DNA of 64,000 nt from Sphingobacterium sp. B16(2022) (GTDB taxonomy: Bacteria > Bacteroidota > Bacteroidia > Sphingobacteriales > Sphingobacteriaceae), in contig NZ_JAAUVN010000001.1 of NCBI RefSeq assembly GCF_012030425.1, positions 1,736,001 to 1,800,000 on the forward strand, given 5' to 3'. Positions 8,117 through 17,007 of the stretch are shown piece by piece. Numbering within the stretch: position 1 is the stretch's first letter; each line of letters starts with the position of its first letter. The notes below the pieces were generated by a model. It searched no databases. It saw nothing but the letters and a program-made list of their open reading frames with translations, and was not told where the DNA came from. The translations under genes were made by a program, and so were the position numbers.

Positions 8117-11100
8117 TTAATTCAATCGGTAATTTACACCTTCAAACTGCTCTATAGCCTCTAAGAACTCATTTGTCAAGTTGATACGCTTTAATTTCGC
8201 AGGCATCTCAATAGAAATTTCATCCTGCGGATCCCAAATTTTGAAACGCAGTTGACAATTCGGAACCACCCCTTCGATCTCATTTGAATCCAGCACTTGC
8301 TTCATCTCCTCCAAAAATAGATCATTTAATGCTGGCAATGCAATATTAATGGTGAAAATTTTAGCCATTTTCTCTCTCAAATCCGACAATAGCTGAATAC
8401 CCTTGATCTCAAAACCCCAGTTCCCAACTTGTTTAAACCTTTCCTGCACCAAACCTCGGAGCTGCACAAAATAGCCTTCTTCAAGATACCCCTTGAACTT
8501 CACATAATCTTCACCAAAAACCATTATTTCATAAGAATCTGAATAATCCTCAATAATGAAAGAACCAAAAGGCTTACCCGATTTTGCAATACGATGGTTG
8601 GCAAGAGCAATAATACCACCGATAACAACCTCCTTATTTTTTATCCGATTAAAATCCAACAAAACATCTTCTTCAACTTCAGAAGCCTTAACCTTATTGA
8701 TTAACTGCAGATCACTCACTTTGTTTTGACAGAAATGCTTAATCTCAAACTTATAGTTATCCAAGGGATGACTAGTCAGATAAATACCGATTACCTCTTT
8801 CTCGTACTTTAATTTTTCGATCAAACCCCATTGTGGGCAAGAAGCCAATACAGGTTCTGGAAGCTCAGCTGCGCCATCTCCGCCAAATAAACTTACCTGA
8901 GCCGAATTTTCATTTTCCTTGAATCGCTGTGCAAACTTAATCGCTTTTTCTAAACCAGTCGAATTATCTTCACTGTGAAAATATTGAGCACGATGCATAT
9001 TTTGAAAACCATCAAATCCACCTGCATAAGCTAAACTTTCAAAAGCTTTTTTATTAGCGGCACGCAGATCAATCCGTTTTGCCAAATCAAAAACCGATTT
9101 ATAGGGTCCCTTTGCACGTGTCTGTACAATCGTATCAACCGCTCCTGCTCCCACACCTTTAACAGCTCCCATTCCAAATCGGATCGCACCACGATCATTC
9201 ACAGTAAATTTATAATGTGACTCATTCACATCTGGAGCCAATACTTCAAGTCCCATGCGCTTACACTCCTCCATAAAGAAAGTGACCTGTTTGATATCAT
9301 TCATGTTATTTGAAAGTACAGCTGCCATGTATTCCGCTGGAAAATGCGCTTTCAGATAAGCAGTTTGATAAGCAATCCAAGCATAACAGGTCGAGTGCGA
9401 TTTATTAAAGGCATAACTTGCAAAAGCCTCCCAATCTGTCCAAATTTTTTCTAATACTTTCGGGTTATGTCCCTTTTCAGCAGCCTGAGCAACAAACTTA
9501 GGTTTCATCTTATCCAAAACCGCTTTTTGCTTCTTACCCATAGCTTTACGCAACACATCGGCATCACCTTTGGAGAACCCTGCCAATTTCTGCGAAAGAA
9601 GCATTACCTGCTCTTGATATACAGTAATACCATATGTTTCCTGCAAATACTCCTCACAAGCATCTAGATCATAAATAATAGGCTCTGTCCCGTGCTTACG
9701 CTTGATAAAACTGGGGATATACTCCATTGGTCCAGGTCTATAAAGGGCATTCATAGCAATTAAATCCGCAAAAACCGTTGGTTTCAGATCTTTCATATGC
9801 TTCTGCATACCCGGAGATTCATATTGGAATACCCCAACCGTTTCCCCTCTTTGGAATAACTCGTAAGTCAATTGATCATCAATAGGAAATTCATCGGGAT
9901 CTAACTCCAGGCCATTACTCAACTTCACGTTAGCGACCGTATCCTTTATTAAGGTCAATGTTTTTAACCCTAAAAAGTCCATTTTCAACAAACCTGCAGA
10001 TTCAACAACAGAGTTATCAAACTGTGTCACATACAGATCTGAATCTTTTGCTAATGATACAGGAACAAAATTAGTGATATCGTCAGGAGTAATAATTACC
10101 CCACAAGCATGGATACCTGTATTACGCATGGAACCTTCCAATACGCGTGCCTGCTTAATCGTTTCCGCTTCAAGACCCGCACCTTCCGATATGGCGATCA
10201 GACGATTAACAGCTTCCAGTTCATCTGCGCGCAAAGTCTCTTTCAACGCTTTTTCATCCATATTGAAGATCTTTGCCAGCTTCAAATTTGGAATCAGTTT
10301 TGCAATTTCATTGGCTTCCTGCAAAGGCAGATCCAGTACACGAGCCGTATCTTTAATAGACGATTTGGCAGCCATAGTACCATATGTAATAATCTGGGCT
10401 ACTTGCGAAGCTCCATATTTATCAATTACATACTGCATTACGCGACCACGACCCTCATCGTCAAAGTCAATATCAATATCGGGCATCGATACACGATCGG
10501 GATTTAAGAAACGCTCAAATAGCAAATCGTATTGTATCGGATCCAAATTTGTAATCCCTAAACAGTATGCTACGGCAGATCCAGCGGCAGAACCACGACC
10601 AGGACCAACAGAAACGCCCATTTTACGAGCTTCAGCAATAAAATCCTGTACAATCAAAAAATATCCTGGATAACCGGTCTTCTCAATGGTAGTTAACTCA
10701 AAATCCAGGCGCTCCATGATATCGTCTGTTACACCCTGCTTGTAACGACGCTTAGCTCCTTCTATTGTTAGATGTCTTAAATACTTATTTTCACCCCTCT
10801 TACCATGATCTTCCTGATCTTCTGCAACCTGAAATTCCTCAGGGATATCAAAAGCCGGTAAAAGAACGTCACGGTATAAAGTAAAGATTTCAATTTTATC
10901 GACGATCTCCTGAATATTGATAATCGCATCTGGTATATCCTTAAATAGCTTCTTCATTTCTGAAGCAGGTTTGAAGTAATATTCCTGATTAGGTAATCCA
11001 AACCTAAAACCTCGCCCCCGTCCTTTCGGTGTGCTCAACTTTTCACCATCCTTCACACACAACAAAATATCATGGGCGTGAGCATCAGGCTTATTGATAT

Positions 11101-12541
11101 AATAGGTATTATTCGTCGCAATCAGCTTTACATCATGTTTACGAGCCAAACTGACTAGCGTCGTATTTACGCGGTCTTCATCCTCCTGACCATGGCGCAT
11201 CATTTCAATATAAAAATCATCCCCAAACTGATCTTTCCACCAGATCAAAGCTTCTTCAGCCTGATTTTCACCGATATTAAGCACTTTATTGGGCACCTCT
11301 CCTTGAAGATTACCAGACAGGACAATTAAATCCTCTTTATATTGCTCAACAACCTTTCTGTCAATACGAGGTACATAATAAAACCCTTCCGTATAGGCTA
11401 CTGAGGCCATTTTAGCCAGGTTATGATAACCTTTTTTATTTTTCGCTAAAAAGACAATCTGATAACCATTATCTTTTCTTTTCTTATCAAAATGATCATC
11501 ACATACGAAAAACTCACAACCCACAATAGGTTTGATTATTTTCTCCGTAGGACTTTCTCCAGCAGCTTCTAATTCTTCATTTTTTGCTTTCGCCGCTTTA
11601 TTATGATCGCCTACTTTAGAAACAAAATGAAAAGCCCCCATCATATTACCGTGATCGGTCAATGCAACAGCTGGCATACGATACTTCGCAGCAGTATCAA
11701 CCAAATTAGCAATAGAAATTGTTGATTGCAGGACCGAAAACTGAGAATGATTATGTAGATGTGCAAAATCGGCATTTTCAAAATCATTCAGCACATCATG
11801 ATCAATCACAACTTCTTGACCACCACTTGGCTGACTGCGCTTTCTAATTTCATCCGAAGCCGCCTTCAGATTCACGTGCTTTAAACCAACAGTTGGAATT
11901 ACTGATGGGTTCTGTTGTTTAAAATCTACAAAATACCCTGTATCAGTCTGTAACTGATCAACAGTAAAAACTTCCCTTCTAACTAATTCAAAAAAACAAC
12001 GTGTAGTTGCTTCCACATCGGCAGTTGCATTATGTGCTTCAGCAAAGGGAACTCCAAATAGATACGAATGAAGTTCAGTTAAATTTGGTAATTTAAAACG
12101 ACCTCCACGTCCACCAGGCAATTGCAGTAAAGCAGCTGTAACCTCAGTACAGGTATCCAAGATAGGCATTTCACCCATAGGAGATTGAACATCATAACGA
12201 TAGAACTCGCTACCCATAATATTCAAATCAAAACCAATATTTTGACCTACAATAAATTTGGCTTTAGCTAATGCTTCATTAAACTTAACCAGAACATCTT
12301 GAATGGGAACACCCTGTTCTGTCGCTAACTCGGTGGAAATACCATGAATTTTCTCGGAGTCATAAGGAATATTGTAACCATCCGGTTTGATCAGATAATC
12401 CTCATGCTCAAGCAGATTACCCATTTCATCATGTAACTGCCAAGCTATTTGAATACATCTGGGCCAATTATCAGTATCTGTAATCGGCGCATCCCAACGT
12501 TTGGGTAATCCTGTTGTTTCCGTATCAAATATAATGTACAT
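8117..12541 (-). CDS. dnaE: DNA polymerase III alpha subunit with fused DnaQ-like exonuclease
   Basis: This is the catalytic subunit of the chromosomal replicase, 1474 residues. Residues 1-190 form a DEDDh 3'-5' exonuclease: FDTET at 5-9, the Exo II aspartate in NIGFDL near 104, and H170-x4-D175 of Exo III. A linker leads to a PHP domain from about 258 (HLHNH at 261-265, LTDHG at 294-298). The polymerase core follows, with catalytic aspartates in MPDIDIDF (D688, D690) and the KMDFLGL aspartate. The tail carries an OB-fold (region VIGGIIALANHRI). The fusion puts proofreading in cis. Several PHP metal-ligand positions look lost (see findings). It reads toward trxA. Confidence 0.97.
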   Translation of the reverse strand: MYIIFDTETTGLPKRWDAPITDTDNWPRCIQIAWQLHDEMGNLLEHEDYLIKPDGYNIPYDSEKIHGISTELATEQGVPIQDVLVKFNEALAKAKFIVGQNIGFDLNIMGSEFYRYDVQSPMGEMPILDTCTEVTAALLQLPGGRGGRFKLPNLTELHSYLFGVPFAEAHNATADVEATTRCFFELVRREVFTVDQLQTDTGYFVDFKQQNPSVIPTVGLKHVNLKAASDEIRKRSQPSGGQEVVIDHDVLNDFENADFAHLHNHSQFSVLQSTISIANLVDTAAKYRMPAVALTDHGNMMGAFHFVSKVGDHNKAAKAKNEELEAAGESPTEKIIKPIVGCEFFVCDDHFDKKRKDNGYQIVFLAKNKKGYHNLAKMASVAYTEGFYYVPRIDRKVVEQYKEDLIVLSGNLQGEVPNKVLNIGENQAEEALIWWKDQFGDDFYIEMMRHGQEDEDRVNTTLVSLARKHDVKLIATNNTYYINKPDAHAHDILLCVKDGEKLSTPKGRGRGFRFGLPNQEYYFKPASEMKKLFKDIPDAIINIQEIVDKIEIFTLYRDVLLPAFDIPEEFQVAEDQEDHGKRGENKYLRHLTIEGAKRRYKQGVTDDIMERLDFELTTIEKTGYPGYFLIVQDFIAEARKMGVSVGPGRGSAAGSAVAYCLGITNLDPIQYDLLFERFLNPDRVSMPDIDIDFDDEGRGRVMQYVIDKYGASQVAQIITYGTMAAKSSIKDTARVLDLPLQEANEIAKLIPNLKLAKIFNMDEKALKETLRADELEAVNRLIAISEGAGLEAETIKQARVLEGSMRNTGIHACGVIITPDDITNFVPVSLAKDSDLYVTQFDNSVVESAGLLKMDFLGLKTLTLIKDTVANVKLSNGLELDPDEFPIDDQLTYELFQRGETVGVFQYESPGMQKHMKDLKPTVFADLIAMNALYRPGPMEYIPSFIKRKHGTEPIIYDLDACEEYLQETYGITVYQEQVMLLSQKLAGFSKGDADVLRKAMGKKQKAVLDKMKPKFVAQAAEKGHNPKVLEKIWTDWEAFASYAFNKSHSTCYAWIAYQTAYLKAHFPAEYMAAVLSNNMNDIKQVTFFMEECKRMGLEVLAPDVNESHYKFTVNDRGAIRFGMGAVKGVGAGAVDTIVQTRAKGPYKSVFDLAKRIDLRAANKKAFESLAYAGGFDGFQNMHRAQYFHSEDNSTGLEKAIKFAQRFKENENSAQVSLFGGDGAAELPEPVLASCPQWGLIEKLKYEKEVIGIYLTSHPLDNYKFEIKHFCQNKVSDLQLINKVKASEVEEDVLLDFNRIKNKEVVIGGIIALANHRIAKSGKPFGSFIIEDYSDSYEIMVFGEDYVKFKGYLEEGYFVQLRGLVQERFKQVGNWGFEIKGIQLLSDLREKMAKIFTINIALPALNDLFLEEMKQVLDSNEIEGVVPNCQLRFKIWDPQDEISIEMPAKLKRINLTNEFLEAIEQFEGVNYRLN

Positions 12542-12638
12542 ACCTTAATTCTTTATTCTTTCCTAAACAGCTAAATATCAACAACTAAAAGACTTTCAAA
12601 CAGATTAAAACAGACCTGTTTAAAAGTTTACTAATTTA

Positions 12639-12646
12639 CAAATTTA
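12639..12646 (-). promoter_or_regulatory. Probable dnaE promoter -7 element
   Basis: The minus strand reads TAAATTTG at 12646-12639 with a TTG at 12670-12668, close to the Bacteroidota -33/-7 spacing. It lies about 100 bases upstream of the dnaE ATG. Confidence 0.45.
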
Positions 12647-12766
12647 TTCCTCACTAAAGCTGAAAAACAAGTCATTTTACTAAAAAAAATAAGCTCATTT
12701 TTCATCTTTTCGCCTGCCCTTATCCTGTTCAAACAAAAACTGCGTTGTGCAAAAAAAGCAATGAAA

Positions 12767-14218
12767 TTAAGCCATCTTTTTAAAAGCTTTTACTAATTCA
12801 CTAACAGCCTGATCTAATTCATTTTCAGACAAGGATGCAAAGCCAAATCGAAATGCATTTTGAGTTTCATCGATACGAACAATTTCAAGCGAACAGTTCA
12901 AAAGTAAATCATTCACCAAAAAAGGAGGCTTTAACCGCACCCAAATGGCCATTCCACCAGCAGGCAAGGAGAAATAAATATAATTACCTAATCGATCCCG
13001 TAAAAGCTGATCCAAATAATCCCTTCGTATTTTATAGCAACGTCGTGCTTTTTTTAAGTATCTGTTCAACTCCCCCTCTTTAATCAACTCGGCTAAAGCA
13101 TGTTGCATATAACCATCTCCTCCCACATCAATGATCTTTCTATAGGCAGTACACTGCGCAATGAATTTTTCTGGAGCAACCATAAAACCAATACGGATCG
13201 AAGGATCTAAGATTTTGGAAAAAGAACCGATATAGATAACATGCCCCTGATGATTACTACTGGCCAATGGTAAATAAGGAGATGAGGTATAATGATAATC
13301 ATAGTCATAATCATCTTCAATAATCACAAATCCATACTGTTCAGCTAATGCTAATAATTTCATTCTACGCTCTACCGAAAGCGTAACTGTGGTGGGATAA
13401 TGATGATGTGGTATAACATATATCAAGCTGATTTTTTTCAACTTACACCAAGCTTCCACGGCATCCGTATCAATACCATCCTCATCAACCGATACAGAAA
13501 TAACCGATGCACCGGTATCTTTAAAAACCTGATTTGCCAATGGATAGTTGGGTTCACCAACAAGCACATGCGAACTATTATCCAGTAAAAGTTGTGCTGC
13601 CAAATATATACTCATTTGCGCTCCATGAGTAATCAGCACATGTTCCACCCCCATAGTGAGACCTCGAGATTCGATCAGATGATTCGCCAATTGCTCGCGA
13701 AGCTTGCGCACACCTTGCCCCGTACCAATATTTGCAATCTTCGAAATTGTTTTCCGGTTTGTAAAAGTCCGATAGGTCTTCAATAAATCATCAATTGGTG
13801 ACAATCGTATATCAGGATATCCGTCATCAATAAGCACCTTATCAAATCTTTCCGCGATTTCAACCGACACTTCTGGCTGAGATTTTTTATACGAAATGGG
13901 AAGATCTTTTCCGTACCCCGTACGCACGAATGGCCTATTCCATTTTTGGGCCTTCAAAATTGGGATAAAGTTTGAAACAGCAACATATTTACGCGGCTCC
14001 ACAATAATCCAGTCCTGAGACTGGAGCTCTTCGTAAGCAGCGATCACTGTTTTACGGTGAACAGCAAGATTTTTTGCCAATTCACGACTGCTGGGTAGAT
14101 GTGCCCCAGGTTTTAAAACCCCATCGCTGATCGCATTAATGATTGAAATCGAAATCTGCCTGTATAGGGCAATATTACTCGATTTATCAATGGTTATAAT
14201 ATGTTCAAAAGGAAGCAT
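12767..14218 (-). CDS. MocR-type GntR regulator with aminotransferase domain
   Basis: This 483-residue transcription factor has an N-terminal GntR winged helix (about residues 12-80, with LPSSRELAKNLAVHRKTV) joined to a fold-type I aminotransferase-like domain. The PLP lysine lies in YIGSFSKILDPSIRIGFM. Such MocR/PdxR proteins use PLP or aminated PLP as an effector and often control vitamin B6, GABA or amino-acid genes. It is divergent from a GNAT gene 86 bases away, and the gap contains an inverted repeat that could be its operator. The effector and target are inferred from position only. Confidence 0.9.
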   Translation of the reverse strand: MLPFEHIITIDKSSNIALYRQISISIINAISDGVLKPGAHLPSSRELAKNLAVHRKTVIAAYEELQSQDWIIVEPRKYVAVSNFIPILKAQKWNRPFVRTGYGKDLPISYKKSQPEVSVEIAERFDKVLIDDGYPDIRLSPIDDLLKTYRTFTNRKTISKIANIGTGQGVRKLREQLANHLIESRGLTMGVEHVLITHGAQMSIYLAAQLLLDNSSHVLVGEPNYPLANQVFKDTGASVISVSVDEDGIDTDAVEAWCKLKKISLIYVIPHHHYPTTVTLSVERRMKLLALAEQYGFVIIEDDYDYDYHYTSSPYLPLASSNHQGHVIYIGSFSKILDPSIRIGFMVAPEKFIAQCTAYRKIIDVGGDGYMQHALAELIKEGELNRYLKKARRCYKIRRDYLDQLLRDRLGNYIYFSLPAGGMAIWVRLKPPFLVNDLLLNCSLEIVRIDETQNAFRFGFASLSENELDQAVSELVKAFKKMA

Positions 14219-14221
14219 ACT

Positions 14222-14262
14222 GGACTACTTAATTACTTAAAACTGGAGCACAAAGGTAGTCC
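14222..14262. promoter_or_regulatory. Inverted repeat between MocR regulator and GNAT gene
   Basis: GGACTAC at 14222-14228 and GTAGTCC at 14256-14262 are a perfect 7-base inverted repeat with 27 bases between. The right arm lies 10 bases before the -7 element TAATTTTG at 14273-14280 of the GNAT promoter, a natural site for MocR control of both genes. Confidence 0.5.
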
Positions 14263-14272
14263 TATTTAAGAG

Positions 14273-14280
14273 TAATTTTG
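14273..14280 (+). promoter_or_regulatory. -7 element of the GNAT gene promoter
   Basis: TAATTTTG matches the Bacteroidota TAnnTTTG consensus 24 bases before the ATG at 14305. No -33 TTTG is seen at 19-20 bases, which suits an activator-dependent promoter. Confidence 0.55.
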
Positions 14281-14304
14281 TCATAACAATTAAAAAAAGA
14301 AAAT

Positions 14305-14751
14305 ATGAAATCAGAAATTAGACAAGCAACATTAGCAAACCTTGACGAAACAGCAGTATTATTTGATTTATACCGTGTTTTTTATCGTCAGCAACCAGAT
14401 CTTGAAAAAGGAAAAGCTTTTCTTAAAGAAAGATTTGTAAATAGCGAATCGACGATCTTCTTAATCTATGTAGATAATCAAGCAGTAGGATTTGTACAGC
14501 TTTATAAACTTTTCCATTATACCAAACTAGCTAAACAATGGTTATTAAGCGACTTATATGTACACCCGGACTATCGGGGCCAAGGTTTATCTATCGCGCT
14601 TATTGATCGAAGTAAATTATGGTGCGAAGAAACAAATGCTTGTGGACTAATGCTGGAAACAGAAAAAACAAACGTAGTCGGCAATAAGTTATATCCGAAA
14701 TGCGGATTTGAATATGATGGATTACACAATTATTATCATTGGTGGAAATAA
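14305..14751 (+). CDS. GNAT family N-acetyltransferase
   Basis: This 148-residue cytosolic acetyltransferase contains the acetyl-CoA pyrophosphate loop DYRGQGLSIAL (R/Q-x-x-G-x-G/A pattern), preceded by WLLSDLYVHP. The tail (NKLYPKCGFEYDGLHNYYHWW) is the usual final helix-strand that closes the fold. Length is typical. It stands alone, divergent from the MocR regulator, and is followed by an inverted repeat at 14761-14787. The acceptor substrate (small molecule or protein N-terminus) is unknown. Confidence 0.92.
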   Translation: MKSEIRQATLANLDETAVLFDLYRVFYRQQPDLEKGKAFLKERFVNSESTIFLIYVDNQAVGFVQLYKLFHYTKLAKQWLLSDLYVHPDYRGQGLSIALIDRSKLWCEETNACGLMLETEKTNVVGNKLYPKCGFEYDGLHNYYHWWK

Positions 14752-14760
14752 GTATACTAG

Positions 14761-14787
14761 AATGGCGAACGTAAAACGTTCGTCATT
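14761..14787 (+). terminator. Probable terminator of the GNAT gene
   Basis: AATGGCGAACGT (14761-14772) and ACGTTCGTCATT (14776-14787) form a 12-base stem with one G-T pair and a 3-base loop. The T-run after it is weak, so termination may be partial. Confidence 0.55.
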
Positions 14788-14836
14788 CTTCAAAAATTAA
14801 ACTCAAGCTTTATTCAAAAATTAATAAATTGCCACC

Positions 14837-15541
14837 ATGAATATTTCCGATCTGATTATTACTAAGAACGAGCAGACTGAACTGGCTAATATTTTTCTTA
14901 ATAAAGAGAACAATGCTTCCATACAGCAGTTAATAAAAGAATATACCTACAGCGAAGAGCTCCTTCAATACGGACTACCTGTAAACAATAAAATCCTCTT
15001 GCATGGAAGTTCCGGATGTGGTAAAACAACAACCGCCAAAGCAATCGCGCAAACACTGGGAAAACCTATTTTAACACTAAACCTCAGTACAATCGTCTGT
15101 TCCCGTATTGGCGAAACATCACAAAATATAAAGCAAATATTTGATAAAGCGGCCCGCGAAAAGGCTGTCCTATTCCTAGATGAGTTTGATCAAATTGCAA
15201 AAGCAAGAGGTAATGACGACAAAGATGTTGGGGAGATGAGACGCCTGGTCAATACACTGATTCAACTCATCGATTATTTACCACAGACCGTATTACTGAT
15301 CGCCGCAACGAACCATGTATCCATTATTGATAAAGCATTGCTGCGTCGATTTCAATTACAGATCAGCTATGATTTACCATCACAGTTAGAATTAGACAAG
15401 TATTATGATACGCTTATCGAAAAATTCCCTGCAGATATTAAACTGTTTCAAAGAAAATACGAGATATCCTACGCAGAAGCTCGCGATCATGCTTTCACAC
15501 AAGTTAAAGCAAGTCTGATAGCAAAATTGGAAAAACAATAA
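14837..15541 (+). CDS. Small AAA family ATPase
   Basis: This 234-residue protein is essentially one AAA module. Walker A is GSSGCGKTT at 57-65, Walker B LFLDEFD at 112-118, sensor 1 ATNH at 157-160, and an arginine-finger-like LLRRF follows. The first 45 residues are a short helical lead. There is no visible partner domain, protease or zinc finger. In other bacteria, similar short AAA ATPases often sit next to a subtilisin-like protease or other effector; none is next to this one. YggS begins 11 bases downstream on the same strand. Substrate or partner is unknown. Confidence 0.85.
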   Translation: MNISDLIITKNEQTELANIFLNKENNASIQQLIKEYTYSEELLQYGLPVNNKILLHGSSGCGKTTTAKAIAQTLGKPILTLNLSTIVCSRIGETSQNIKQIFDKAAREKAVLFLDEFDQIAKARGNDDKDVGEMRRLVNTLIQLIDYLPQTVLLIAATNHVSIIDKALLRRFQLQISYDLPSQLELDKYYDTLIEKFPADIKLFQRKYEISYAEARDHAFTQVKASLIAKLEKQ

Positions 15542-15552
15542 ATCACGATGAT

Positions 15553-16287
15553 ATGACTAACACAATCTTAGAGAATCTGAAAGTAATTGAAGATAAAATC
15601 AAAGCATGTTGCCTACTATACAATCGTGACCCCAAAGAAGTCAAACTATTGTTAGCGACTAAAACAGTTCCGGCAAATCGTATAAAAACGGCTTTACTCG
15701 CAGGATATACATTAATTGCAGAAAATAAAGTTCAAGAATTAAGGGACAAATATGACGATTTAAAAAATATCCCGCATACCAATCATTTTATAGGCCATTT
15801 ACAAACCAATAAAATCAAATACATACTCCAGCATGATGTCACTTGTGTGCAATCTATAGACCGGTTTGATCTAGCCAAAAAAATAAATCAAAGATTACAA
15901 CTTGAAAATCGAACGATAGACATTTTAATCCAGGTGAATACTTCCATGGAAGAAAGTAAATTTGGCATATCACCTGATAAAGCCATTGATCTGATACGAC
16001 AGATAGCCATATTAGAAAATGTAAAAATTAAAGGGCTCATGACCATTGGTCTATTCAGCGCAGAAGAAGATAAAATTCGTGCCTGTTTCGGATTATTGAA
16101 AAACCTCCAGCAAGACATTATCAAAGCTGAAATCCCTGGCGTCGAAATGAGAGAATTGTCCATGGGTATGAGTGGCGATTATGAAATTGCTATTGCCGAA
16201 GGAGCAACAATTGTACGCATAGGGACAGCAGTATTTGGAAAGCGGATATATCCAGACTCCCACTATTGGGACGAAAGTAAAAACTAA
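15553..16287 (+). CDS. YggS-family PLP homeostasis protein
   Basis: This 244-residue single-domain protein has the alanine-racemase-like PLP barrel of the YggS/PLPBP (PROSC) family. The PLP lysine lies in LLLATKTVPANRI (K36), the phosphate-binding ELSMGMSGDYEIAI block near the C-terminus is diagnostic, and IGHLQTNKIKYI is also conserved. The family binds PLP and buffers vitamin B6 and amino-acid pools without known catalysis. It is cotranscribed with the AAA ATPase upstream by spacing and ends at a terminator shared with the opposing OmpA-like gene. Confidence 0.93.
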   Translation: MTNTILENLKVIEDKIKACCLLYNRDPKEVKLLLATKTVPANRIKTALLAGYTLIAENKVQELRDKYDDLKNIPHTNHFIGHLQTNKIKYILQHDVTCVQSIDRFDLAKKINQRLQLENRTIDILIQVNTSMEESKFGISPDKAIDLIRQIAILENVKIKGLMTIGLFSAEEDKIRACFGLLKNLQQDIIKAEIPGVEMRELSMGMSGDYEIAIAEGATIVRIGTAVFGKRIYPDSHYWDESKN

Positions 16288-16299
16288 TATCACAAAAAA

Positions 16300-16320
16300 G
16301 GCTTTCCAATGAAAGCCCTT
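16300..16320. terminator. Bidirectional terminator between yggS-like and OmpA-like genes
   Basis: GGCTTTC (16300-16306) and GAAAGCC (16311-16317) form a stem with loop CAAT. It is flanked by A-run on the left and a short T-run on the right, between convergent genes. Confidence 0.7.
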
Positions 16321-16342
16321 TATATCCTGTTATAATTAAGAA

Positions 16343-16864
16343 TTATTTTGCGTCCAAAATAATAACCTCAACTCGTCTATTCTTTTGACGACCTTCTGGA
16401 GTTTTATTATCTGCTACAGGTTTAGTCTGACCAATACCCTTTGCCGCGATTCTAGACTCTGCAATTCCAGCATCTACCAAAAACTTTTTAACCGAGTTAG
16501 CTCTCTTTTCAGCTAACCATTGATTATACTCCACAGTACCTGTCGCATCTGTATGCCCATCAACACGGATCTTACTTTTATTTTCTTTTAAAAGTGTTGC
16601 CAATTTACTCAATTCCGCTTTAGCTTTTTCTGTTAAATAAGAAGAGTTTGTCGGAAATAGCAAATCTGATGAAATCGTAAATTTAATTCCTTCATCTGTA
16701 CGAGTAGCATCTTCAAAATCACGTTTAACGTTTTTCAATCCATCATCAGTACCATCAATACTAACAACAGCACCTGGATTAACAATTACAGCTTGTTGTT
16801 TACATGAAAACAAAGAAATTGAACAAAGCAAAGCAACAGCAATACTATTTATTTTTTTAATCAT
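16343..16864 (-). CDS. OmpA-like peptidoglycan-binding lipoprotein
   Basis: This 173-residue lipoprotein has a signal peptide ending SLFSC (Cys21) and a C-terminal OmpA domain. That domain carries IRVDGHTDATG, then NQWLAEKRANSVKKFL, the diaminopimelate-contacting motif of the OmpA/MotB/Pal family, and closes with GRQKNRRVEVIIL. It should tether the outer membrane to peptidoglycan. Unlike full OmpA it has no beta-barrel, so it resembles Pal in layout, but no tol genes are nearby. It is transcribed alone, convergent with the yggS-like gene. Confidence 0.92.
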   Translation of the reverse strand: MIKKINSIAVALLCSISLFSCKQQAVIVNPGAVVSIDGTDDGLKNVKRDFEDATRTDEGIKFTISSDLLFPTNSSYLTEKAKAELSKLATLLKENKSKIRVDGHTDATGTVEYNQWLAEKRANSVKKFLVDAGIAESRIAAKGIGQTKPVADNKTPEGRQKNRRVEVIILDAK

Positions 16865-16938
16865 CGAATGTTTAGATTATTTATGAAAGCAAAAACTAAC
16901 TGTAAAGATATAAAAAAAAGTGAACTCAAGAAAAACAG

Positions 16939-16987
16939 AAAGGGATACAGATCTTAGACATAACGCTACAAGATCTTGTATCCCTTT
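16939..16987 (-). terminator. Terminator of the glucoamylase-like gene
   Basis: The segment 16939-16955 (core GGGATACAGATCTT) pairs with 16970-16987 with one bulged T. On the minus strand it is followed by a T-rich run. It lies just after the stop at 17008. Confidence 0.75.
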
Positions 16988-17007
16988 AATTCGTTCAGCA
17001 GTTTCGC

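Noticed and set aside
10074..10673. A 199-residue plus-strand open frame inside dnaE
   Set aside because: It is fully antisense to the conserved polymerase core, has a composition typical of a shadow frame (Ser- and Arg-rich), and no recognisable motif.
8117..12541. Intein or frameshift in the unusually long dnaE
   Set aside because: The extra length is explained by the N-terminal exonuclease domain; the polymerase motifs are continuous with no intein-like blocks.
14837..16287. AAA ATPase plus neighbour as a phage-defence pair
   Set aside because: The neighbour is a YggS-type PLP protein, not a protease, nuclease or other effector, and no other defence genes or mobile elements are nearby.
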